A stretch of DNA of 64,000 nt from positions 1 to 64,000 of the forward strand of contig JBGVPL010000029.1 of the NCBI GenBank assembly GCA_045126975.1, in the 5' to 3' direction. The position numbers and the translations under genes are program-made. The DNA comes from Aphodosoma sp045126975. Lineage in GTDB: Bacteria; Bacteroidota; Bacteroidia; Bacteroidales; Paludibacteraceae. The notes under the pieces were generated by a model, which saw nothing but the letters and a program-made list of their open reading frames with translations, made no database searches and was not told the origin of the DNA. How positions within the stretch are numbered: the stretch's first letter is position 1; every line of letters begins with the position of its first letter. Below, piece after piece: positions 31,941 to 40,023 of the stretch.

Positions 31941-33065
31941 ATGTTTTTTCGCGATATAGTAGGACATAGTGAATTGAAACGCCGTCTGATTGAGATGGTT
32001 GATTCGGGGCGAATACCTCATGCTCAGCTCTATACGGGTGCTGAAGGCGTGGGGAAATTGGCGTTGGCGTTGGCTGTGGCTCAGTATATTTGCTGTGAGC
32101 ATAGAGAGGGTGGAGAGTCGTGTGGACGGTGTCCGTCGTGTGTGCAATTTGCAAAGTTGGCGCATCCTGACTTGCATTTGGTGTTTCCGATGGCTACGAG
32201 AGATGGGGTGAAGGTGTGTGGTGATATGGTTGATACATTTCGCAGTGCAGTGTTGGCAAACCCTTATATTTCGTTGAACGAGTGGATGAATGAGGCATCG
32301 GATGGTAAGTCTGTGCAGATATATGCAGCAGAAGGCGAGGAGATTATACGTAAATTAACCTTTAAGCCTTATCAAGGACAATATAAAGTGATGATTGTGT
32401 GGATACCAGAGAAGATGCATGAAGCGTGTGCCAATAAGGTGTTGAAGATATTGGAGGAGCCATCGCCTGATACGGTGTTTATGTTAGTGAGCGATAGGCC
32501 AGATGATGTGTTGGGTACGATTTATAGTCGTTGTCAGCGTATAGCGGTGCCGCCGATTGATGCGAAAGATATGGAGGGAGCTTTGCGAGAGAGATTTAGT
32601 GTGGAGGAAAGCGATGTGGCGTATTTGGTGAAGAATGCAATAGGTAGTTGGGGACGGATGCTTGGATTGATGAAAGAGAGCGAAGAGTCGCGCTATGATT
32701 TTGAATTGTTTGTGCAGATGATGCGTTTGGCTTGGAACTTGGATGTGAAGGGTATACGTACGTGGACAGAGCAGGTGGCGGCATTGTCGAGAGAAGGACA
32801 AATCAGATTTTTGCAGAAGTCGCAACGATTGATACGTGAGAACTTTATTTTGCGATTGAGAAATAGCCAGTTGAGCTATATGAATGCAGAAGAGATGGCA
32901 TTTGCGGCGAAGTTTGCGCAGTTTATTCATGAGAAAAATGTGGTGCAGATAATGGAGGAGTTGGCATTGGCAGAGGCGCAAATAGCACAAAATGGAAATA
33001 CGAAGATTATTTTGTTTCATTTAGAAATATTGTTATATAAACTTTTAAAAAAGAGAAGAGAATAA
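31941..33065 (+). CDS. holB: DNA polymerase III subunit delta'
   Basis: A 374-residue clamp-loader subunit. It has the AAA+ fold start RDIVGHSELKRRLIEMV, a P-loop-like GAEGVGKLALALAVAQY, and a zinc module in CCEHREGGESCGRCPSC. MHEACANKVLKILEEPSPDT with SRCQRIAVPP matches sensor regions. The final Lys/Arg-rich end is typical. It is the first gene of a holB-ricT-gldH set conserved in Bacteroidota. Its coding strand is strongly G/T-rich, unlike miaB just upstream. Confidence 0.92.
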   Translation: MFFRDIVGHSELKRRLIEMVDSGRIPHAQLYTGAEGVGKLALALAVAQYICCEHREGGESCGRCPSCVQFAKLAHPDLHLVFPMATRDGVKVCGDMVDTFRSAVLANPYISLNEWMNEASDGKSVQIYAAEGEEIIRKLTFKPYQGQYKVMIVWIPEKMHEACANKVLKILEEPSPDTVFMLVSDRPDDVLGTIYSRCQRIAVPPIDAKDMEGALRERFSVEESDVAYLVKNAIGSWGRMLGLMKESEESRYDFELFVQMMRLAWNLDVKGIRTWTEQVAALSREGQIRFLQKSQRLIRENFILRLRNSQLSYMNAEEMAFAAKFAQFIHEKNVVQIMEELALAEAQIAQNGNTKIILFHLEILLYKLLKKRRE

Positions 33066-33140
33066 GAGATAAGAAACAAGGAAGAGGGAACAAGAAATAA
33101 ATAATTTCAACCCTCAACCTTCAACTCTCAATTTGATAAT

Positions 33141-34328
33141 ATGGAAGAATTAACATTAAATAATGGTGGAAGTAATCCTGGAGTGAAGGGATTTAAGGGC
33201 AATACGTTACAACAATTGCCTGTGGTGGATTGGTTGGCTGATTTACCTGAGACACAATTAGACACTGACCTTATTGAAGTGCAGTTTAAGAATACACGTA
33301 AAGGCTATTTTGTGAATAGTGAACATATTGCTATCGAAAAAGGTGATATGGTGGCTGTTGAAGCAAATCCAGGACATGATATTGGCGTGGTTACGCTAAT
33401 GGGACGCCTTGTATTGAGCCAAATCAAAAAAAATCGTATCAATATGGAACGTTACGAGGTGCGCAAAGTATATCGCAAAGTGAAACCTGTTGATATTGAA
33501 AAGTATGAAGAGGCAAAAGCAAAAGAACAGGCAACGATGATTCGTGCACGTAAGATTGCAAAAGATATGATGCTCGATATGAAGATTGGCGATGTTGAGT
33601 ATCAAGGAGATGGCAGCAAAGCAATATTCTATTATATTGCCGATGACCGTGTCGATTTTCGTCAGTTGATTAAGGTGTTCGCCGAAGAATTCCGTGTACG
33701 TATCGAGATGAAACAGATTGGTGCGCGTCAGGAGGCTGGTCGTATTGGCGGTATTGGACCTTGTGGTCGTGAGTTGTGTTGTACTACTTGGATGAGTAAT
33801 TTTGTGAGTGTATCTACTACAGCTGCTCGCTATCAAGATTTGAGCACTAACCCATTAAAATTAGCAGGACAATGTGCTAAAATCAAATGTTGTGTGAATT
33901 TTGAAGCACCAATGTATATAGATGCACAAAAAGATTTCCCACCAAAAGATATTCCATTAGAAACAGTTGAAGGTACATATTATTTCTTTAAAGCTGATGT
34001 ATTCAAACGCCTATTAACATATAGTTCCGACCAAAATATTCCTGCTAATTTACAAGTGATTAGTGTAGAGCGTGCAAAAGAAATTATGGCTATAAATCGC
34101 CGTGGCGAGAAAGTAATGTCGCTCCAAGTGAAAGAAGGAGAGCCTGAGGTTGCACCTATTGATTATCAAAATGTTGTAGGCCAAGATAGTTTAACTCGTT
34201 TTGATAAACGACAAGGCGGAGGTCGTCGTTTTGAGCGTCGCGATAGAGGTGGTCGAAGAGGAAATGGTCAGCACTCAAATGAGCATCGCTTGAATAATAG
34301 AAATCGTAGAGAAGAGGACAATGAGTAA
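33141..34328 (+). CDS. RicT/YaaT-like PSP1 domain protein
   Basis: A 395-residue cytosolic protein with the PSP1 domain (about 45-280). Motifs GRIGGIGPCGRELCCTTWM and LAGQCAKIKCCVNFEAPMY supply the cysteines which in Bacillus RicT hold Fe-S clusters in the RicA/F/T complex. The last 50 residues are basic and Gly/Arg-rich (GGGRRFERRDRGGRRGNG), suggesting RNA binding. It overlaps gldH by eight bases. Its exact role in Bacteroidota is not known. Confidence 0.9.
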   Translation: MEELTLNNGGSNPGVKGFKGNTLQQLPVVDWLADLPETQLDTDLIEVQFKNTRKGYFVNSEHIAIEKGDMVAVEANPGHDIGVVTLMGRLVLSQIKKNRINMERYEVRKVYRKVKPVDIEKYEEAKAKEQATMIRARKIAKDMMLDMKIGDVEYQGDGSKAIFYYIADDRVDFRQLIKVFAEEFRVRIEMKQIGARQEAGRIGGIGPCGRELCCTTWMSNFVSVSTTAARYQDLSTNPLKLAGQCAKIKCCVNFEAPMYIDAQKDFPPKDIPLETVEGTYYFFKADVFKRLLTYSSDQNIPANLQVISVERAKEIMAINRRGEKVMSLQVKEGEPEVAPIDYQNVVGQDSLTRFDKRQGGGRRFERRDRGGRRGNGQHSNEHRLNNRNRREEDNE

Positions 34329-34791
34329 ATTTGTGAAATATTTATTTGGATTAATTGTAGCTATTGTGATGGTGGCTTGTAATTCCGATATTGTGTATGA
34401 CGGTTCGGTGAGAGTAGCTAATCCAACATGGCATGCTGATAGTGTTGCTCGATTTGAAATAACGATTGAGGATACAACATCGGATTATCAATCAGGTATT
34501 TTGATTCGCAATAGCGGAGACTATGCATATCAGAATTTGTGGTTATTCATTACTGAAATTGCACCTGATAGTACCATTACATGTGATACAATTCAATACT
34601 TCCTTGCTGATAATTATGGTCGTTGGCTTGGGTCGGGTATTGGCTCGTTATACACTAATATTTACTACTATAAAGAGGATTTGCATTATTCGCAAGAAGG
34701 GGTATATACATACAAAATCCGTCAAGGTATGCGAGATGAGGAGTTGAAAGGAATCACTAATATTGGAATGCAAATTTTAATTAAGGAATAG
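34321..34791 (+). CDS. gldH: Gliding motility lipoprotein GldH
   Basis: A 156-residue lipoprotein with signal peptide and lipobox VMVAC (lipidated Cys20), then a beta-rich domain (RVANPTWHADSVARFEITIED). In Bacteroidota GldH occurs next to the RicT-like gene and is needed for gliding in Flavobacterium. In non-gliding Bacteroidales its role is unclear, perhaps in T9SS-linked surface functions. It shares eight bases with the upstream gene. AAGGAATAGGGAATA repeats follow. Confidence 0.88.
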   Translation: MSKFVKYLFGLIVAIVMVACNSDIVYDGSVRVANPTWHADSVARFEITIEDTTSDYQSGILIRNSGDYAYQNLWLFITEIAPDSTITCDTIQYFLADNYGRWLGSGIGSLYTNIYYYKEDLHYSQEGVYTYKIRQGMRDEELKGITNIGMQILIKE

Positions 34792-34871
34792 GGAATAAGG
34801 AACAAGGAATAAAAAAACGAGCGAAACGAGTGAGTCTCATATCTCGCTACTCGCTGCTATAAGTCTAATAA

Positions 34872-35636
34872 ATGGGAAAGAATAAGTTAAAGAAGTTTGC
34901 TGATATGGAGCAGTTGCCTAACGTGTTCCAATTATCATATAATGATATAGTTAAGACTGGGGCGCAGTTTGATATGCGTGGTCACTGGGGGGAACATTAT
35001 TTTGGTAATGATAATCCTATTGTGCTGGAGTTGGGTTGCGGCAAGGGAGAATATGCGGTAGGATTGGCACGTCAGTTTCCTGAAAAGAATTTTATCGGCA
35101 TTGATATTAAGGGTGCGCGTATGTGGACAGGAGCGACAGAGGCGTATCAGTCGGGATTGAAAAATTGTGCTTTTCTCCGTACTGGCATCAATGCAATTGA
35201 ACATTTTTTTGCACCAGGAGAGGTGAGCGAAATATGGATTACATTTGCTGACCCACAGATGAAGAAAGTGAATAAGAGATTGACTTCTACTTATTTTATG
35301 GGTTTGTATAAAAAAGTGCTTGTAGATGGAGGGTTGGTGCATTTGAAAAGCGATAGCAACTTTTTATTTACATACACTCGATTGATGGCAGAGGCAAGTA
35401 ATTTGCCTGTGAATGTGGTTACTGAGAATTTGTATCGTGATGTGACAGATGACCCTGTGTTAGAGATAAAGACGTATTACGAACGTCAGTGGTTAGCACG
35501 AGGAATAGATATAAAATACATTCAATTCCATTTGCCTACAAATGCTCAGTTGGTTGAGCCAGATGTGGAGATTGAATATGATGAGTATCGCAGTTTTGGA
35601 CGTAAAAAGCGGTCGGAATTGGATATGGGGAAATAA
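34872..35636 (+). CDS. trmB: tRNA (guanine-N7-)-methyltransferase
   Basis: A 254-residue SAM-dependent enzyme methylating G46 in the tRNA variable loop. The SAM site is VLELGCGKGEYAVGLA. NFIGIDIKGARMWTGA and WITFADPQMKKVNKRLTS (the usual PDPW-like motif, here ADPQ) complete the pattern. It is about 30 residues longer than the Escherichia coli protein at its C-terminus. Last gene of the G/T-rich block. Confidence 0.93.
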   Translation: MGKNKLKKFADMEQLPNVFQLSYNDIVKTGAQFDMRGHWGEHYFGNDNPIVLELGCGKGEYAVGLARQFPEKNFIGIDIKGARMWTGATEAYQSGLKNCAFLRTGINAIEHFFAPGEVSEIWITFADPQMKKVNKRLTSTYFMGLYKKVLVDGGLVHLKSDSNFLFTYTRLMAEASNLPVNVVTENLYRDVTDDPVLEIKTYYERQWLARGIDIKYIQFHLPTNAQLVEPDVEIEYDEYRSFGRKKRSELDMGK

Positions 35637-35748
35637 AAAAACAATATTATACCATAAAAAAATAACATCCACCAACTAACAAACAAAACGAGTATTAAAA
35701 CAAATTCTATTTTAACTATTCAGAATATGACAAATTCTTGACAAATCC

Positions 35749-35779
35749 TTTGTCAATCACAAAAAATTCACTACCTTTG
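35749..35779 (+). promoter_or_regulatory. [FeFe]-hydrogenase promoter
   Basis: Exact consensus: TTTG (35749-35752), 19 bases, TACCTTTG (35772-35779). The leader to the ATG (about 85 bases) holds AGTAACTA-type repeats at 35835-35865. Confidence 0.85.
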
Positions 35780-35869
35780 TACCTTGAAAGATTATGTACA
35801 AAAAACATTATCAATCTAAGACAAAAAACTCACTAACAGCTAGTAACTAATAACTAACAACTAAATATT

Positions 35870-37330
35870 ATGGCTTTTACCAACAACGTAATGATTGTTC
35901 GCCACGGTCTTTTGGCGAAACTCGTAAAACTTTGGAAAGAAGACAAGTTAGTGGAAGAAATTGATAACCTCCCTATTCAACTCTCTCCACGTCAATCAAA
36001 AGCACGCGGTCGTTGCTGTATTCACAAAGAACGCGCTGTATGGAAATACAAAACTTTCCCACTTCTCGGTTTCGACATGAACGACGAAGTGAGCGAAAAC
36101 ACTCCACTTTCTCACTATGCTAAAGAAGCCCTCGCTCGCCAAGAACGCACTAAGAAAAACATCATGTGCGTGATGGACGAAGCCTGCTCTTCTTGCGTAC
36201 AAACCAACTACGAAATCTCTAACCTCTGCCGCGGTTGTGTTGCTCGTAGCTGCTACATGAACTGTCCTAAAAACGCAATTCACTTTAAATCTAATGGTCA
36301 AGCCGAAATCGACCACGACGTATGTATCTCTTGCGGTATCTGTCACCAAAGCTGTCCTTATCACGCAGTTATCTACGTACCAGTACCTTGCGAAGAAGCA
36401 TGTCCTGTCAAAGCTATCACCAAAGACGAATACGGCGTAGAGCACATCGACGAAAGCAAATGTATCTACTGCGGTAAATGCGTCAACGCATGTCCTTTCG
36501 GTGCTATCTTCGAAATCTCACAAGTATTCGACATCCTCGAAACAATCAAAAATCCTAACCAAAAAATAGTTGCAATGGTAGCACCAGCTATCCTTTCGCA
36601 ATTCAACACAACACTCGAACACCTCTATGGTGCACTCAAAGAAATCGGTTTCGATGACGTAATCGAAGTAGCTCTCGGTGCCGACGAAACTACTCGCCGC
36701 GAAAGCCACGAGCTCCTCGAAAAACTCGAAGAAGGCCAACCATTCATGACTACTTCATGCTGCCCTTCTTACATCCAACTCGTTAAGAAACACATTCCAG
36801 AAATGGAAAAATATGTTTCTACAACACTCTCACCAATGCGCTATACTGCCGAAATTGCAAAAGAGAAATATCCTGATTGCAAAACAGTATTCATCGGCCC
36901 ATGTATCGCTAAACGTAAAGAAGCTGAATATAGCGAAAACGTAGACTTCGTAATGACTTTCGAAGAGCTCGGCTCAATCCTCGACGGTATGGAAATCAAC
37001 CTCGAACAAGTTGCTCCATTCCAAATCGATAAAGAAGCTTATCTCTCTTCTCATGGTTATGGTTCTACAGGCGGTGTTACTAAAGCTGTTGTTGAACACC
37101 TTGGCGGTCCAGAAGTTAACGCACTCCTCCTCAGCAACCTCAACAAGAAAAACATTGGTCTCCTTCGCGCATACGCTAAATCAGGCAAATGCCCTAACCA
37201 ATTCATCGAAGTTATGGCTTGCGAAAACGGATGTATCAGCGGTCCTGTTACTCGTATCGACAAAGCAACTGCTGCTAAAGTCTATACAAAAGAATTAGCA
37301 CGTATGGCTACTGAAAGAGCAAAAAAATAA
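35870..37330 (+). CDS. Monomeric [FeFe]-hydrogenase, group B type
   Basis: A 486-residue cytosolic hydrogenase. Cys-rich ferredoxin-like sites occur at Cys152/155/158/162 (CISCGICHQSCP) and Cys198/201/204/208 (CIYCGKCVNACP), with further cysteines at 106-132. H-cluster motifs are TTSCCPSYIQ (Cys297, Cys298), FIGPCIAKRKEAE (Cys345) and VMACENGCISGP (Cys451, Cys455). These depart from the bifurcating group A forms and fit group B, seen in anaerobic Bacteroidales and Clostridia. No partner subunits or maturases HydE/F/G lie nearby. A perfect promoter, strong terminator and C-ending codons point to high expression; physiological direction is unknown. Confidence 0.92.
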   Translation: MAFTNNVMIVRHGLLAKLVKLWKEDKLVEEIDNLPIQLSPRQSKARGRCCIHKERAVWKYKTFPLLGFDMNDEVSENTPLSHYAKEALARQERTKKNIMCVMDEACSSCVQTNYEISNLCRGCVARSCYMNCPKNAIHFKSNGQAEIDHDVCISCGICHQSCPYHAVIYVPVPCEEACPVKAITKDEYGVEHIDESKCIYCGKCVNACPFGAIFEISQVFDILETIKNPNQKIVAMVAPAILSQFNTTLEHLYGALKEIGFDDVIEVALGADETTRRESHELLEKLEEGQPFMTTSCCPSYIQLVKKHIPEMEKYVSTTLSPMRYTAEIAKEKYPDCKTVFIGPCIAKRKEAEYSENVDFVMTFEELGSILDGMEINLEQVAPFQIDKEAYLSSHGYGSTGGVTKAVVEHLGGPEVNALLLSNLNKKNIGLLRAYAKSGKCPNQFIEVMACENGCISGPVTRIDKATAAKVYTKELARMATERAKK

Positions 37331-37354
37331 ATTCGTTTTAACACGATAAAAACA

Positions 37355-37391
37355 AACCCCGAAGATTTTCGCAACGAAAATTTTCGGGGTT
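37355..37391 (+). terminator. Hydrogenase terminator
   Basis: AACCCCGAAGATTTTCG and CGAAAATTTTCGGGGTT form a 17-bp stem with one mismatch and a 3-base loop; a T-rich stretch follows. Confidence 0.9.
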
Positions 37392-37409
37392 ATCTTTTAT
37401 CTGTAATCT

Positions 37410-38243
37410 TTAATCTGTTCTCTGTAATCTAAACATCAACGCCAAACACACCGCTACTGAAGCAATCGACAAATACCAAGTATCACCCGTACCTATCAAA
37501 TCAAAATTAGTCGATGTATAACCGTTATAAGTCAAAAATGCAAAAACCACAGCCGCCGCATTATTCGTGAAATGCGCAATAATAGGAGCCCACAACGAAC
37601 CAGTATAACAATACAAATAACCTAATGCAGCACCAATCAACATGCGAGGTATAAAACCATAAAACTGAAAATGTATTGCCGAGAAGACAAATGCCGACAC
37701 CCAAATTGCTGTATGATAATTAACTCTCTTACCCAACACTCGTTGCAACCAACCCCTAAACATCATCTCCTCACCCACAGCAGGCAACAATGCCATCACA
37801 AATAGGTTGACAAACATCATTCCTACCGATGTGGTATTCAAAAACTGCTCAGTCATTTCTCCTGCCGACTCTTCCATTTGACGCATCATCTCCTCTAACA
37901 ATGCCAAAAACGAAGGCAACTCCATTCCCTTATTCCACTCTGCCAACAACGATATCATAGGCAATGCCGCCACTGCAAAAAAGAAAACTATCAACCCTTG
38001 TTTCCATGACACTCCCTTATTAAGCAACATTTGCTTAAACGGATTCACTCTATCTTCTGTCATCCACACACCCACGAGTGCTGTAACTCCGAACAACATA
38101 ATAGTCTGAAAACCCTGTATAAACAACAGACCTCCAGTCGAATTAGCCCACTCAGGAGCCAATACCATCAGTACCCCCATCAACACAATAAGTCCGATGA
38201 AAGCACCAAATATCAATAATAAAGCAATAAGCAATTTTTTCAT
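37410..38243 (-). CDS. CPBP family intramembrane protease
   Basis: A 277-residue membrane protein with about eight helices. The CPBP/Rce1 motifs are GEEMMFRGWLQRVLG (glutamate pair and Arg), the His-containing FSAIHFQFYGFIPRMLIGAALG, and APIIAHFTNNAAAV. Members cleave prenylated proteins in eukaryotes or process bacteriocins and membrane substrates in bacteria; here the substrate is unknown. It lies 25 bases downstream of psd across a CCCTATT repeat tract. Confidence 0.9.
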   Translation of the reverse strand: MKKLLIALLLIFGAFIGLIVLMGVLMVLAPEWANSTGGLLFIQGFQTIMLFGVTALVGVWMTEDRVNPFKQMLLNKGVSWKQGLIVFFFAVAALPMISLLAEWNKGMELPSFLALLEEMMRQMEESAGEMTEQFLNTTSVGMMFVNLFVMALLPAVGEEMMFRGWLQRVLGKRVNYHTAIWVSAFVFSAIHFQFYGFIPRMLIGAALGYLYCYTGSLWAPIIAHFTNNAAAVVFAFLTYNGYTSTNFDLIGTGDTWYLSIASVAVCLALMFRLQRTD

Positions 38244-38249
38244 ATCCTT

Positions 38250-38277
38250 ATTCCCTATTCCTTGTTCCCTATTCCTT
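38250..38277. repeat. Heptamer repeat (CCCTATT type)
   Basis: Three to four units of CCCTATT or CCTTGTT in the short psd-CPBP gap. Confidence 0.7.
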
Positions 38278-38958
38278 AACGACGTCTGGAAGACGAGCTA
38301 TAATTGTCTCATTACCACGAGTAGCCTCACCTATTTCAACAAATATCTCACTACCCTCTGGCAAGAACAAATCCACACGCGAACCAAATTTTATAAATCC
38401 AAGATGCTCATTGATATTGCATTTATGATTTGGAGCAGAATATGTAACAATACGACGAGCCAAAGCTCCAGCAATTTGACGCATAAGGATTTTATGCCCA
38501 TTTTCGTTTTCAATTACCACTGTCGAACGCTCATTTTCGTGTGATGATTTAGGCAAGAAAGCTGCCATGTGGCGACCATTATAATGACGCACATAACGCA
38601 CAATACCAGAAATTGGATACCAGTTGGCATGTACCGAAAATACACTCATAAATATTGACACTTGAATCATCTTCTTACCATCAAAATACTCCCACTCTTC
38701 AGTTGGCTCTGTAACTACAATATGTCCATCTGCTGGTGCAATCACAAGGTTTTCATCATCAATCTCTACTTCACGAGTCGGATTACGAAAGAAATAAAGA
38801 AAGAACGAAAATGTCAATATCGAAATCACCATACAAACCACAGGCCAAATGCGATTAGGTGACTCAATAAATACAATAGCATTGGCCACAACCAACAAAG
38901 TCAATAACGAAAAAAGGATAGCATACCCCTCTTTGTGTACTTTTAATCTTCTTTTCAT
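38269..38958 (-). CDS. psd: Phosphatidylserine decarboxylase family protein
   Basis: A 229-residue enzyme converting phosphatidylserine to phosphatidylethanolamine. Two membrane segments lie at about 12-30 and 38-56. The core has IAPADGHIVV and SIFMSVFSVHANWYPISG, and the self-cleavage site GFIKFGSRVD, where Ser193 should become the pyruvoyl group. The short form fits the Psd-like family of Bacteroidota. It follows cdsA, the enzyme making its CDP-lipid precursor. Confidence 0.92.
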   Translation of the reverse strand: MKRRLKVHKEGYAILFSLLTLLVVANAIVFIESPNRIWPVVCMVISILTFSFFLYFFRNPTREVEIDDENLVIAPADGHIVVTEPTEEWEYFDGKKMIQVSIFMSVFSVHANWYPISGIVRYVRHYNGRHMAAFLPKSSHENERSTVVIENENGHKILMRQIAGALARRIVTYSAPNHKCNINEHLGFIKFGSRVDLFLPEGSEIFVEIGEATRGNETIIARLPDVVKE

Positions 38959-39065
38959 AAGTCTTAGATTTTTAGTAATTACAATAGTAACAAAATATTA
39001 CTACCTCACTTATTTATTTTTTATAAAATATTATTATCTGTAAAATATATATAACTACCCCCATC

Positions 39066-39127
39066 TTCCTACTCCTTGCTCCCTATTCCCTATTCCTTAT
39101 TCCCTATTCCTTATTCCCTGCTCCTTA
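39066..39127. repeat. Long heptamer repeat (CCCTATT/CCTTATT)
   Basis: About eight units of CCCTATT, CCTTATT or CCCTGCT in a row between cdsA and psd, touching the cdsA stop codon. Confidence 0.9.
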
Positions 39128-39934
39128 AATTAAGTACAAATAAAATACAACTATAGGTGTTGCAAAAATAAGACTATCAAAACGGTCAAGCCAACCGCCA
39201 TGTCCTGGTATTGCCGAGCCCGAATCTTTCACTCCAATAGTACGTTTAAGCAACGATTCCATCAGGTCGCCCAATGTACCAAACACAACTACTATTTGTG
39301 CGAATATCATCCATTGCCACCACATCAATGCTGGTTCAAAATACGACAATCCATACCCTGCTGCAAGTGCAAACAAATTACCTCCAATAAATCCTTCCCA
39401 CGATTTTTTAGGCGATACTCGTTCAAACATACGATGCTTTCCTAACAGACTACCAGTCAAATATGCAAACGTATCATTTACCCAAATAATCACAAATAGA
39501 GCCAATACAAGTAGAGGTCTAAACTGTCCATCAAGAAACACAATCATATTCAACAACGCAAACGGCACTGCTACATACAACTGACTGAACGAAACTTGCA
39601 TCCATGTATCTATCGGATTGCTCTCAGTATTCCACAACTGAGCCAATATCGCCACAACCAAACACATACCATACACCACCCACACTATAACTTGCATCTG
39701 TTGAGAGAAAAATCCCGACATACGAGCAAACATAGCCAAAAACAATAAAGCCGACATACCTCCAAGATATGTCGTCTTACCCGTTAGTAACTTCAATAAT
39801 TCTTGTGTTGCTAACAAACTTATCAGCATAAAAACTACGCCAAAACTATACGGAGTCCAAATGGTAGCACCAATGATAACCGCCACCATAACCGCTCCAG
39901 CCAGTGTACGTACAACTAAATTCTTAAAATCCAC
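39125..39934 (-). CDS. cdsA: Phosphatidate cytidylyltransferase
   Basis: A 269-residue membrane enzyme with about eight helices that makes CDP-diacylglycerol from CTP and phosphatidate. The family signature is complete: SLLKRTIGVKDSGSAIPGHG followed by GWLDRFDS (about 225-252). It lies between ftsH and psd, the usual Bacteroidota order. The ftsH-cdsA gap contains GTTGAAA and GTCAGAC repeats. Confidence 0.95.
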   Translation of the reverse strand: MDFKNLVVRTLAGAVMVAVIIGATIWTPYSFGVVFMLISLLATQELLKLLTGKTTYLGGMSALLFLAMFARMSGFFSQQMQVIVWVVYGMCLVVAILAQLWNTESNPIDTWMQVSFSQLYVAVPFALLNMIVFLDGQFRPLLVLALFVIIWVNDTFAYLTGSLLGKHRMFERVSPKKSWEGFIGGNLFALAAGYGLSYFEPALMWWQWMIFAQIVVVFGTLGDLMESLLKRTIGVKDSGSAIPGHGGWLDRFDSLIFATPIVVFYLYLI

Positions 39935-39943
39935 GATATATAA

Positions 39944-40020
39944 AGTTGAAAGTTGAAAGTTGAGAGTTGAAAGTTGAGAGTCCGACTTTGTCAGACCTGT
40001 CAGACTTGTCCAACGAGTCC
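39944..40020. repeat. Heptamer tract followed by GTCAGAC repeats
   Basis: GTTGAAA/GTTGAGA units (39952-39980), then GTCAGACCTGTCAGAC and related units; the latter resemble the tract before the ABC gene (23724-23752). Confidence 0.7.
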
Positions 40021-40023
40021 AAA

